From NCBI RefSeq assembly GCF_000787395.1, contig NZ_JRAA01000003.1, positions 186,001-250,000 of the forward strand: a stretch of DNA of 64,000 nucleotides. The letters are read 5' to 3'. This DNA is from Solemya velum gill symbiont. GTDB lineage: Bacteria > Pseudomonadota > Gammaproteobacteria > Chromatiales > Chromatiaceae. Position numbers and translations under genes: made by a program. Below are positions 37,069 to 47,287 of the stretch, piece by piece. The notes under the pieces are model-generated. The model had not been told where the DNA came from and did no database searches. It saw nothing but the letters and a program-made list of their open reading frames with translations. Position 1 is the stretch's first letter, and each line of letters begins with the position of its first letter.

Positions 37069-39282
37069 CTATTTTTGTACAAGCCTGATCCAGTCGATAC
37101 CCGCAAGATAGCCTGTCGATGCCTTATTTTTACCCGAGATCGTCAAGCGTATCTGATTACTGCCTGCCTTGAGTGTAAATGCCCCGAGATCTAGTTTGAC
37201 AGGGCCGGATACCCGCCTGGCATAACCATCAAATTTCACTTTGGCAGACTTCCCATTCACATTAAACTTCAGTTTTCCGTAGTCAGGCGCCTTTGTCAGG
37301 TAAATCTCAACTTTCCATTTACCTGCTTGTGGAACTGTTACATTCAGATCAAGTGTTGATTTCTTTTTTCCACCAGACCAGAAAAGTTGCTTCCCGCCAC
37401 TCCAGCTATTACCAAACCTTTTCATGTACTGCACCACGACCTTTCCGCCGCGTAAAAAGCTCTTGTTAAGCATGGTTAGCGTCTCGGCCTCGATTGTTAC
37501 TGCTGTAGCCCGTTTTGGAATCTGTTTGCCGGTAAATACCGGTTTTATAATTTTGGGGGCTTTAATTGCCTCAGGTTTGGCAGCAGGTACCGGGATGATG
37601 CTGGCTGGAGGTTTGGCCGGCAGCGGAATTGTCTGCTGCGGCTGTTGTTGCTTTTTGCCACCAGGAATGATGCTTCCGCCAAATTCCTTTCCCGGTTTCG
37701 GTATCGTAATCGGTGTCTTATTACCCGGCATGGGGATCGTTTGTGATGGTCCCTTCGGGAAAGAGGGAACAGTGATAGGCGGCACATCGACCCTGCAATA
37801 TTTCCTTCCATCTCTGCGGAAAATAGAGAGGCAATGTGTATGACCCGGGAAGTTGTCACAAGTGACCGCCAGGCCACTCTTGGCAGCTTCTTCCTTGCCG
37901 GGTGACACGCAGCCCCTGTTTTTCAGGTCGCCGAGCTGAATAATCAGCCTGAGTGACTCGCTGGCAAACTCCTGTGCATAGCGGGGCTCCATTCCCTCGC
38001 AGGCACGAGTCCAGACAGTTGGTTGAACATCCTGTGTCTTGATGTCGGCGTAACACTCGTCTGCGAGTTGGTCGAATAGCGCTTTGAAATGCGGAATTTG
38101 TTTTCCCTTGTCACGCAGAAGCCTGCAGCGGGCATCAGTGGGCTCCGGGAACGGGAAGCGTTTGCGTACCTGGAAAGCACAGTTTTGCACGAAGAACTTC
38201 TGTCCAGGCAGGTCCTGTGCCGACGGTTTGCCGAAGGATGCCAGTACGGCGGCACGAATGGCCGGGCGGGCGACCGTATCGAAATAGCCGTCGACTGCGA
38301 TTGGCAATGCCCTTGCGAAGGCATGAACTTCCGGATTGAAACGCTTGTCACGCATGTCATCACAGGTTTTGCGTGCAGTTGAACGATACTGGTTATGAGA
38401 ATCGAAATAGTCAACGCAGGGATGCCAGATTTTGCTTGATATTGGTCCCAGGCTCTGCCCATTCAGTACCAGTGCCGTGGCATAGTGATACCAGGGTTGC
38501 CAGTAAAGGGCGTAGTAGGTGTCGTACGGCATGTGACTGTCATCACCGAAGATTAGGTTCTCAAGTGCATCAACACCGGCGACGACGCCCTGTGCCACCT
38601 TGTCTGCCATCTCCTTGGCACCACGCAGTATCTGGCCGAATGTTCCACAAACAAGATCTTTTGCGGTACCTGCGACTCCATCACCGGGGATGAATGTACA
38701 CACCCCGGGGCCAAGTAGTTCTACCACACCCCACCAGTCAGGGCCTTTGAGAACCCCATACGCCTTGTCGATTACGCTGACGTTGTTGGCTATGACCCAG
38801 CCGATTATATTGCAGGCAGGCTGTTTTGCAGGTCCCTGTACCGGCAGTACCGCGCAAGAAACTGTTTTGGCTACAACTTCACCACCGATTGTGACAACAT
38901 CCATCCAGTGTTCTTTGCGGGCAGCATCAAAAACTGCCACGGCCTTCTTGATGCGGTCATCTTCCGGACCAATCGGAATCACCCCCGGGACCTGTTTCTC
39001 TGCTGCCTCGGTTGCACAGGCTGCAGCACTGCCACCGCCGGCCAGGCACTCAATCAGTGGACGTGCGGGCAAGAGTGTCGGATCGACTGCCTCAATGACC
39101 CAGTCAAGCAGGTCTTTTGCACTGGCTGGTCCTGCGAAAAGGAGTAATGTCGCCGTAATCGTGATGCGCAGGAATTGAGAGATGGAGTTTTTGAGCTTGC
39201 GTCGCCGGGATTTGGTCAAGCCAGGATCCTGTTTCGGTGAGCAGCAAGAGCCTATGGTAATGATGGAATCCTGAACATTCAT
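37069..39282 (-). CDS. Large secreted protein with Pro-rich linker and carbohydrate-binding-like C-terminal domain
   Basis: 737 aa from the ATG at 39282 (GGAG 9 bases upstream; an ATG at 39300 is also possible). A long charged N-region precedes a signal peptide ending PASA. Residues about 60-460 are cysteine-rich and unrecognised. A Pro/Gly/Lys/Gln linker (repeats of PIPMPG, TIPKPG and IIPVP) follows, and the last 145 residues form a jelly-roll-like domain (TVEAET.., GKWKVEIYL, GYLAGIDWIRL) of the CBM6/CBM35 kind. Export and sugar binding are inferred; the main domain's function is unknown. Confidence 0.75.
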   Translation of the reverse strand: MNVQDSIITIGSCCSPKQDPGLTKSRRRKLKNSISQFLRITITATLLLFAGPASAKDLLDWVIEAVDPTLLPARPLIECLAGGGSAAACATEAAEKQVPGVIPIGPEDDRIKKAVAVFDAARKEHWMDVVTIGGEVVAKTVSCAVLPVQGPAKQPACNIIGWVIANNVSVIDKAYGVLKGPDWWGVVELLGPGVCTFIPGDGVAGTAKDLVCGTFGQILRGAKEMADKVAQGVVAGVDALENLIFGDDSHMPYDTYYALYWQPWYHYATALVLNGQSLGPISSKIWHPCVDYFDSHNQYRSTARKTCDDMRDKRFNPEVHAFARALPIAVDGYFDTVARPAIRAAVLASFGKPSAQDLPGQKFFVQNCAFQVRKRFPFPEPTDARCRLLRDKGKQIPHFKALFDQLADECYADIKTQDVQPTVWTRACEGMEPRYAQEFASESLRLIIQLGDLKNRGCVSPGKEEAAKSGLAVTCDNFPGHTHCLSIFRRDGRKYCRVDVPPITVPSFPKGPSQTIPMPGNKTPITIPKPGKEFGGSIIPGGKKQQQPQQTIPLPAKPPASIIPVPAAKPEAIKAPKIIKPVFTGKQIPKRATAVTIEAETLTMLNKSFLRGGKVVVQYMKRFGNSWSGGKQLFWSGGKKKSTLDLNVTVPQAGKWKVEIYLTKAPDYGKLKFNVNGKSAKVKFDGYARRVSGPVKLDLGAFTLKAGSNQIRLTISGKNKASTGYLAGIDWIRLVQK

Positions 39283-39512
39283 GGTTACGGTCTCCGTCAT
39301 GAATGAAGCGAATATGAGGTAACTGCGTAACGATGACCTCTACACACTAAGTAATAGTATAGATTTTGGTGCTGTGCCAATATACATTTCCTGCCGGGAA
39401 AAGATGAGTGTATGAGGAGATTTCCTCTGTTTAATCCGTCTGAATTTTGCCGGATAACATGTGCTATATTCAGATGGTCCCTTATAGATTAATTACTTAG
39501 CGGGTACTGAAA

Positions 39513-39773
39513 ATGACATTAGAGAGCTTGACTAATGACGCAGTAGGTCAGATTGAAGAGGTGTTTTCAAAGAAACTCACTGCCCAGGAGACCGAGAAAG
39601 TCCCGAAAATTGTCGAAAAGACATTAATCAAGGCAGTCACCGGAGTGACCAAACACTATGTTGATGCAGCATCGTTATGCTGTGGCCCGGAAGCGGATAT
39701 GGCTCATAAAATCAAGGAAGAGGTGGAGAGAAAGAAACACGCCCTGTTTGGCAACCTGATCAGTTTACGCTAA
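39513..39773 (+). CDS. Small conserved-looking protein, unknown
   Basis: An 86-aa acidic/basic helical protein without signal or membrane span; a CC pair (SLCCGPEAD) lies near residue 57. It is followed 42 bases later by the DehI-like gene on the same strand. I do not recognise the family. An upstream gap of 230 bases (39283-39512) is AT-rich and may carry promoters for this gene and for the divergent secreted protein. Confidence 0.65.
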   Translation: MTLESLTNDAVGQIEEVFSKKLTAQETEKVPKIVEKTLIKAVTGVTKHYVDAASLCCGPEADMAHKIKEEVERKKHALFGNLISLR

Positions 39774-39815
39774 AGCTGTTTTTCTTTACCGCCTGCAACA
39801 CCAGGAGTTCATTCC

Positions 39816-40634
39816 ATGGCCAAAGATACCCTGCCCGCGATCGGCGAAGCTGAAGCCAGTGGTGAGATTGCCGAGCTTTATGACGATATTCGTGAAACGC
39901 TGAATGTTACTGCTATTAACTATGTCTGGAGGCATATTGCCACCATAGACGGCGGCCTGCGCTGGGCTTGGGATGTGGCAAAGCCTATGTTCGTCTCGGG
40001 AAGGGTGGAGAGTGAATGTGAACACCTGCAGGCGCAGTTGTCTTACCCGAAACTGCCCGCCTTGAGTGATACGACACTCTCTCTCGTGGGTGTTGAAGAT
40101 GACGGCCGAAATATGATTGGTGCGATTCTCGATACCTATAACCGCGGCAACCTGCTCAACATGGTTTCCCTCTCCGCACTGCTTGCCGAGCCTGAGATGC
40201 CGCCTGTCGGGAATCGTTCACGCGTTGATTTGCCATTCACTGATATTGCTTTGCCGCCGATTCCAGAGGTTGTTGACCTTTCGGGAGAAGTGAGTGAGCA
40301 AGTGCTGGTGCTGAATGATCTCGGTGCCAAACCCGGTCCAAATCGCGTTGTTGCCAGTATCTATAAACATATTGCCCTGTGGCCAGGCTATCTCTCCCTG
40401 AGCTGGGTGCAACTCGCCGAGATGCACAGCGATGGGTCTCTGCTAAAACTGATCGAAGAGACACAGCAGGCTGCCCGTCTGCATGCAACTTTTCTTGCGG
40501 CTGATCTTGGTCCGCGCCCTGATGGAGCCGTGGCAGATCAGGTTCGCAGCACTGTATTTGAGTTCACCGATACGGTGATTGCACGAATGATTCCCATTGG
40601 ACAGATGCTGCGTCAGTCGCTTATAAAAACATAA
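39816..40634 (+). CDS. DehI-family (group I haloacid dehalogenase-like) protein
   Basis: A 272-aa cytoplasmic protein resembling half of a DehI-type fold: EIAELYDDIRETLNV..NYVWRHIATIDGGLRWAWDV near the start and GAKPGPNRVVASIYKHIALWPGYLSLSWVQL near the middle. True DehI enzymes hydrolyse D- and L-2-haloacids, but many chromosomal relatives have no proven substrate, so only family level is claimed. It is flanked by small unknown genes in a loose cluster. Confidence 0.6.
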   Translation: MAKDTLPAIGEAEASGEIAELYDDIRETLNVTAINYVWRHIATIDGGLRWAWDVAKPMFVSGRVESECEHLQAQLSYPKLPALSDTTLSLVGVEDDGRNMIGAILDTYNRGNLLNMVSLSALLAEPEMPPVGNRSRVDLPFTDIALPPIPEVVDLSGEVSEQVLVLNDLGAKPGPNRVVASIYKHIALWPGYLSLSWVQLAEMHSDGSLLKLIEETQQAARLHATFLAADLGPRPDGAVADQVRSTVFEFTDTVIARMIPIGQMLRQSLIKT

Positions 40635-40658
40635 CTTGCAGTATTTTTAGCCAGAGTT

Positions 40659-41114
40659 ATGAAAGCTGCCTTCATTATTCTCATATTGCTTGCAATCGCA
40701 GTAGTGGTAGCCCTTCACTTTCTGGGCAAGTCATCGAGGTCAGGCGCTCCGGCAGGAGTTATTGATGGGAAACTTGCCATATGCCCGGGCACTTCGAATT
40801 GTGTTTGCAGTGAATATAACCAGGGGCCAAATTATATTGAACCTATGGGCTACCTTGAATTGGCAGGGAGAGATATTTCGGATATTGCACTGATTGTGCA
40901 AAGCATGGGTGGAACTCTCCAAGAGCAGACCGAAGACTATCTCTCTTCAACTTTTGAATCCAGCCTGTTTGGTTTTACAGATGACCTGGAGGTCAGGATT
41001 GACAGGCAGCAGGAGATGATGCACTTTCGCTCTTCATCCAGGGTGGGAAGGAACGATTTAGGTGTGAATCGTCAACGCGTTGAAAAGCTGAAGCTACTGC
41101 TTTCCGATATGTAA
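40659..41114 (+). CDS. DUF1499 membrane-anchored protein
   Basis: A 151-aa protein with an N-terminal membrane helix (residues 3-23), then the DUF1499 pattern: LAICPGTSNCVCSE with paired cysteines, and a beta-rich domain that ends RSSSRVGRNDLGVNRQRVEKL. It lies 24 bases after the DehI-like gene, perhaps cotranscribed. The function of the family is unknown. Confidence 0.8.
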   Translation: MKAAFIILILLAIAVVVALHFLGKSSRSGAPAGVIDGKLAICPGTSNCVCSEYNQGPNYIEPMGYLELAGRDISDIALIVQSMGGTLQEQTEDYLSSTFESSLFGFTDDLEVRIDRQQEMMHFRSSSRVGRNDLGVNRQRVEKLKLLLSDM

Positions 41115-41417
41115 AATTTGAACTAAGTAAAGCCCTCTATTTCGATGTATCCAACGATAGCGAAAACATAAAATCATCGTATCTTGAATATCTTTATAGG
41201 ACGTATAGGAATCATTATCCATAGAGCAAGGAATAGGTCTAACCATTATCAGTTGGAATAAGAATAATATCGTTGTAGCAATTTCCGCTTTTCTATAAGC
41301 ATATGAACTGATAGAGTATTTATATCATTTGTTTAAGGAATAAACACTAGTTGCTCTATATGGGTTTTCATAATCCAGTATTGACGTAACTCGAGCGGCT
41401 GCCAATGGAATGTATGC
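41115..41417. other. AT-rich intergenic stretch
   Basis: 303 bases with low GC, no frame of note and no hairpin. TTGACG at 41382 could be a -35 for the sensor gene downstream, but no convincing -10 follows. Confidence 0.4.
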
Positions 41418-44400
41418 ATGATGCCAATCTACTCGAAGAGTAAACTCCTTGCCGGCAAGTTATTCTTGCTACTTGCGATTCTCTGCCTGGGCCTGATATC
41501 ACTGTGGCCTGTTTCTGGTTATTCAGCTAGCAACAAGAATAGCTCAATCCAACTGACGCCAGAAGAAGCAGCCTGGCTCGAAGCCAACCCTGAAATCAGG
41601 GTTGCAGGTGATATTCAATGGCCACCATTCAATTTCTCTGAAGATGGAGTCCCTCAAGGCTATTCGATCGGCTATATAGAGATGTTGGCGAAAAAAGTCG
41701 GGCTAAATGTAAAATATGTGACTGGCCCGGTCTGGAATGAATTTCTCGAGATGATGAAGGCGGGAACGCTCGATGTCATGCTCGATATCGTCAAAACACC
41801 TGAGCGACAAGAGTATCTTCTCTACACGCCGCCGTATGTCAGCAATCCGAATGTTATTCTCAGTCGCAGCGCGTCAGCCTACAAGAGCGTGGAAGAGCTC
41901 TTTGGCAAGACTGTTGCAGTAACAGCAGGTTCGTTCTACGAGGAGGTTCTTGAAAGAGATTATCCCCAGATAAATATCCTTGGAGTCGCAGACACATTCG
42001 AAACGATCAAAGCAGTCAGTTTTCTGAATGCCGATGCCGCTTTTGGTGAGACAGCTGCAATCAGACATTTAATGAAAAAACATCTGACCACCGGCTTGGT
42101 GATTTCAGGTGAATTGAAAATGGGTGATCCGGAGTTGGCTCTATTGCACATTGCGACACGTAAAGAGCTGCCACACCTTGCATCTATCCTGAGAAAAGGT
42201 ATGGCTGCTGTCAGTGAAGATGAAAAACAGGCGATACACAGGCTGTGGGTTACCGAGGAAGACAAGGTTGACTCTGTTGATCAGACGATTGACTTGAGTG
42301 AGGCTGAGAAACAATGGTTAAAACAACATTCGGTAATTTCAGTTGTTGATGACTTTGCATGGCCACCATTCACATTTCTGGATGAGGACGGCAACATGGC
42401 CGGTCTTGCTTCCAGCTATATTCGCCTGTTTGGCGAGAGACTTGGTGTCGAGTTCCGGCCAAAATTTGGGCGTAGCTGGGACCAGGCTCTTGATGAAGTT
42501 AAATCGCGTCAAAGCGATACGGTTCCGTTGCTGATTCCTACCAAGGAGCGTGAAACATTTTTATCCTTCACCAAGCCCGTCATCTCATTTCCTCTAGTAC
42601 TTGCCACTCGTAACGATAGTTCATTTATCGATAGTCTGGATGATCTTTCCGGGAAACGTGTGGGTGTAGTGGATGGTTATCTCAATGATAAGAGACTGAA
42701 AGTGGGGTATCCGGCCATTGAAGTGGTTCTATACGGAAGTGTTTCTGAAGGATTGGAAGCTGTGGATGGAGGAGAGATAGACGCTTTTGCTGCTAGCCTC
42801 GGTGTGATTGAGTATGAACGTAGTCGACTGGGACTGGATAACATCAAGGTCGCTGCACCTACACCCTTTGTCGATAATCTGAGTTTTGGAATTCGTAAAG
42901 ATTGGCCCGAACTGGTTTCAATGATCAATAAAGTTCTTGATTCAATTACTGATCGGGAAAAGACTGCGATCAAAAAAAACCTGGATAGGGATTACATTTA
43001 CTCTTGGTACACAGATTGGAACCATAGTGAAATGGACCGTTCCGATTGCTCTCATTGCCCTCGTGTTTATTACTTTCATCGTGATCTGGAACCGGAAGTT
43101 GAAAACTGAGGTAATTGAGCGTATGGAAGCTCAACGTCGGCAGGCTGAACTGCTGCGTGAGTTGAATTTCCAACAGTTTGCACTTGACCAACACTCTATC
43201 GTCAGCATGACTGACAGCGACGGCAAGATCACTTATACCAATGGCCGTTTTTGTAAAATCAGTGGCTACTCCGAAAAAGAACTGCTGGGTAATAATCATC
43301 GCATTCTTAAATCCGGCGTTCACCCTGAAAGCTATTACAATGAAATATGGGACACGATCAGTAAAGGTTTAACCTGGCGCGGGGAGGTCTGCAATAAGGC
43401 AAAGGATGGCACTTTATATTGGGTGAATGCATCCATTGTTCCATTTATGGGCGACTCGGGCCCGGAGCGTTATATTTCCATCCGTACTGATATCACAGAG
43501 CGTAAGAGGGCAGAAGAGGCCCTGCGTGCAGCGGAGGAGCGTAGTCGCTTGCTGTTGGAGTCGGTTGGAGAGGGGATTTTCGGGATCGGTGAAGATGGTT
43601 TGGTGGATTTTATTAATCAGGAGGCGTTGAAGTTACTCGGTTATGAAGCGGATGAGCTTATAGGCCAAAAGATTCATCCGATTATTCACCATACTCATGC
43701 AGATGGCAGTCATTACCCCATAGAAGAGTGCCCTATGCATAAGTCGGCGACTGAAGGGAGCTTTCACAAGGTTGAGGATGAGTTGCTTTGGCGAAAAGAT
43801 GGTTCCTGTTTTCCGGCTCAATACACCAGTGTCCCGATTGTTAAAGGCGGCAAGTTATCAGGTGTCGTGGTGCTGTTCCGTGATATTACAGAACAGCAGC
43901 GGGCGAACCAGGCGATATCGGAAGCAAGAACTGCTGCGGAAGAGGCCACCAGGGCCAAATCAGACTTTCTCGCCAACATGTCTCATGAGATACGCACGCC
44001 AATGAATGCCATTATCGGCATGAGTCACCTTGCGATACAAACTGACATGGATTCCAAGCAGCGTGATTATGTCAACAAGATACATCATGCTGCTGATTCT
44101 CTTCTCGGGCTGATTAATGACATTCTCGATTTTTCCAAGATAGAAGCCGGCAAGCTTGATATGGAAACGATTCCCTTCAGCCTAGACGACACGCTGGAAA
44201 AGTGTGCAACTCTGATTTCTGTCAAAACGGTGGAGAAAGGACTGGAGTTGCTCATTGACATTGATCCTGATGTGCCGCACGGACTGGTTGGTGACCCTCT
44301 TCGTCTTGGCCAGGCCCTGACTATAACCTGGCGAACAACGCAGTCAAATTCACCGAGCAGGGTGAAATCATTTTACGCATCGAGATGGTAAAGGAAACTG

Positions 44401-44975
44401 AAGATAAGGTCACAGTTCAATTTTCTGTCATTGATAGCGGAATTGGTATGACTGATAAACAGATGAAAAAACTGTTTCAGTCATTCAGCCAGGCAGATGC
44501 TTCAACTACGCGAAAGTATGGTGGCACAGGTCTCGGTCTGACGATAAGTAAAACACTGGTAGAAATGATGGGGGGGAAATCTGGGTGGAAAGCACCCATG
44601 GAGAGGGCAGTACTTTTTCCTTTACCGCAAACTTCGGTTTGTCAAAACCTGATGAGGTCAAGAGTCAATCATTGGTGTCGGATTTAAGCGGTCTTTCGGT
44701 ACTGGTTGTGGATGACAGTCTTGCGTCATTGAAAATCATGCAGAATATGGCGGAGAGCCTCGGCCTCGAGGTGGAACTGGCTGAAGATGGCGTAGAGGCG
44801 CTGGACAAGGTGCGCCATGCTGATCAAGCTGGGACTCCCTACAGAATTGTGTTCACAGATTGGAAAATGCCGAATATGAACGGTATTGATCTGTGTCGAC
44901 AGATCAAGTCTGATACCAGCCTCAATACTCCTCCGAAAGTGGTTATCGTCACGGCCTATGATAATGATATGTCGC
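41418..44975 (+). pseudogene. BvgS/EvgS-like hybrid sensor kinase, 5' part (frameshifted)
   Basis: Originally one large hybrid kinase. Order: signal/TM, two periplasmic SBP_bac_3 domains (about 41580-42260 and 42300-42990), TM (PIALIALVFITF), PAS (43190-43500), PAS (43540-43900), HisKA with SHEIRTPMNAIIGMS, HATPase (44280-44640), and the start of REC1 (VVDDS..FTDWKMPNMNG). It is broken by three frameshifts: one extra base near 43000-43035, a two-base insertion in CTATAACCTG at 44321-44330, and one G too few in the run at 44570-44576. REC1 is then cut by an IS30-family element. Each shift restores a recognisable domain in the next frame. Confidence 0.88.
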
Positions 44976-46039
44976 GGATTCAACTCACTAGTGCAACGGA
45001 TGGGTTAATCCCGAAAAATACTTGATTGGGCGTTTTAATGCCAAGACATTTTCGGGGACGATTGTTCAGTTTATTCATCACCTGGTTGATTTCCGCCTGA
45101 GTGATGGTTGTAAAGTCCCGATGCTTTGGGAAGTATTGGCGAATGAGTCCATTGGTGTTCTCATTCAAGCCACGTTCCCAGGAGGCATAGGGATGGGCAA
45201 AGAAGAACCTGGCACTGAGGCCTTTAGCGATGGTCTCGTGACCGGCGAATTCCTTACCATTATCTGAGGTCAGCGTGTGAACGCGGCCGGCGATGGGTTT
45301 GAGCAGTTTGAGGATAGCGCTGGTGACGTTGCTGGCGGTTTTTCTCTCCACCTTATGGATGAGCGTCAATCGGGATTTACGCTCGGTGATTGAAACGATG
45401 GCCTGTTTGTGGCCTTTTCCGATAATGGTATCAAGTTCCCAATCACCGAAGCGTGAACGCTCATCAACCACGGCAGGACGTTCATCGATGCTGACTCGGT
45501 TAATCAGTTGCCCTCGGCGGCTATAGCTGCCATAGCGCTTTCGACGCTGCTTCTGGCAACGCAGGTGGCGGTATAGGTTACCGCCCATGGATTTGTTCTG
45601 GAGAACGTACTGGTAAATCCACTCATGAGAGATTTGAATGTCAGCCTCATTGCACAGCCACAGGCTGATTTGTTCCGGACTCCAGTCCTCGCGCAACAGA
45701 TGCTCGACTCGCTCCCAGTGGGTAGTGGCAATACGGGGCTGGCTCTTGCTCTGACGGCGCTCTACAGACAGCCGATGGGCCTGTTTGGGGCGATAGCCGC
45801 GCAAGCCACGGTTACGCCTCAGTTCGCGGCTGACAGTGGATTTGTGGCGCCCAAGTATCTTGGCTATCTCTGTTTGATTGTGACCTGCTTTCATCAGTGC
45901 CTGAATCTGGTATCGTTCTTCCTGGGTAAGCTGCGTGTACATGGTGCTCCTCTAACTTTGGTCGGTGAGAGAAGCTACCTATGCTACCGCAGCTTGCCCT
46001 CTAACCAACTCTGTTGAGTTGCACTTGGAAATTGAATTC
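44976..46039 (-). mobile_element. IS30-family insertion sequence
   Basis: About 1.06 kb. Terminal inverted repeats are imperfect but recognisable: the left end 44976-44997 and the inverted right end 46018-46039 share ATTCAA and AGTGCAAC. It carries one transposase gene reading leftward. Ends are uncertain by about 3 bases and no direct target duplication is clear. It splits the REC1 domain of the hybrid kinase between DNDMS and LNHIGN. Confidence 0.85.
44980..45942 (-). CDS. IS30-family transposase
   Basis: A complete 320-aa DDE transposase. The N-terminal helix-turn-helix (QTEIAKILGRHKSTVSRELRRN) is followed by the core with DWELDTIIGKG, TLTSDNGKEFAGH and the NENTNGLIRQYFPK glutamate region. 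No internal stop, so the element may still be active. The stop lies within a few bases of the left inverted repeat. Confidence 0.95.
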   Translation of the reverse strand: MYTQLTQEERYQIQALMKAGHNQTEIAKILGRHKSTVSRELRRNRGLRGYRPKQAHRLSVERRQSKSQPRIATTHWERVEHLLREDWSPEQISLWLCNEADIQISHEWIYQYVLQNKSMGGNLYRHLRCQKQRRKRYGSYSRRGQLINRVSIDERPAVVDERSRFGDWELDTIIGKGHKQAIVSITERKSRLTLIHKVERKTASNVTSAILKLLKPIAGRVHTLTSDNGKEFAGHETIAKGLSARFFFAHPYASWERGLNENTNGLIRQYFPKHRDFTTITQAEINQVMNKLNNRPRKCLGIKTPNQVFFGINPSVALVS

Positions 46040-46041
46040 AC

Positions 46042-47238
46042 GTGTTAAATCATATCGGCAATGTTCAGTTAGATGGTCATTTACCTAAACCTGTTTTATT
46101 TGCAGGCCTGCGGGATGTAACCATGGCGGCCTTGGGCCACAAAGAACAGAAACCGATTACTGGTAAGCGTGATCCTGGACTGGAGATGGTTAAAGCGATC
46201 CGCGGTGCAAATATCCTTCTCGTTGAGGACAACATCGTAAACCAGCAGGTCGCCACTGAGTTGTTAGAGCATGCCAGGTTGAATGTCACGGTCGCTGACA
46301 ATGGCCAGGTTGCGGCTGAAAAAGTGAAAAAAGAAGCTTTTGATGCTGTATTGATGGATGTGCAGATGCCGGTGATGGATGGCTACGCTGCAACTCGTGA
46401 GATCCGCAAAGAGCCACAGTTTAAAGAGCTTCCCATTATTGCCATGACTGCTAATGCCATGATGGGTGACCGTGAGAAAAGTCTGCAAGCCGGTATGACT
46501 GATCATGTATCCAAGCCCATTGTCCCAAGAGAGTTGTTTGGCGCATTGGCACGATGGATTGCGCCAGGTGAGCGCGAAGTTCCCAAAATTATTGATGAGG
46601 AGATCCCTGGTATGGAAGAACCTGTTACAGGAACCCCTCTGGAACTACCCGGTTTTGATGTTGAAAACACCTTGGCACGAATGGGAGGTAGTCATGATGT
46701 TTACCGTAAGATTCTGGCAAAGTTTGTGGAGTCCGAGGAGGGGGCATTTGAGAAAATCCTGCTCGATATGCGTGAGGGAAATGTCAATGATGCCATGCGT
46801 GGTGCACATACGATGAAAGGTGTTGCCGCTATGGTTGGTGCTACCACTTTAAGTTCTGATGCGGGTGAATTGGAAAAGGCGCTCTTAGCCGGAGTAGAGA
46901 CTGTACCGGATGATTTAATAGCACGTGTCAGGCAAACCTATAACAACACGCTGGAGATCGTTAAAACTGCATTGAGTATAAAAGTGGATGAAGACATTAC
47001 GATAAATGAAGAAGTGATTTCAAAGGCAGAGCTTCTGGGTGAATTGAGAGGCATTGCAAAGCGAATTGAAGAGTTTGACTCCACTGTTGAAGATGCTGTC
47101 GAGAAATTGATATCGAGAGTCGATGAGCCAAAATTGAGCGCATCTCTTGGTAAGCTACAATATTCTCTTGGTAAATATGATTTTGATGTGGCTGATTCCT
47201 TGCTGACCAAAATTGTGGAGGATCTTTCCGATAGCTAG
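46042..47238 (+). pseudogene. BvgS-like kinase, 3' part: end of REC1, REC2, Hpt
   Basis: The frame begins with GTG at 46042 right after the IS and continues REC1 (LDGHLPKPVLF). REC2 (NILLVEDN, DAVLMDVQMPVMDG, DHVSKPI) spans about 46200-46550, and an Hpt domain with RGAHTMKGVAAMVGA follows at 46640-46960. This 398-aa piece is itself intact and could make a soluble REC-Hpt phosphorelay protein if read from the IS or from an internal start. It ends 49 bases before the HD-GYP gene. Confidence 0.8.
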
Positions 47239-47287
47239 ACTCTGATGGTATTGTCAGATGTTATTTTTGATTTAGGGAGTAATACTA

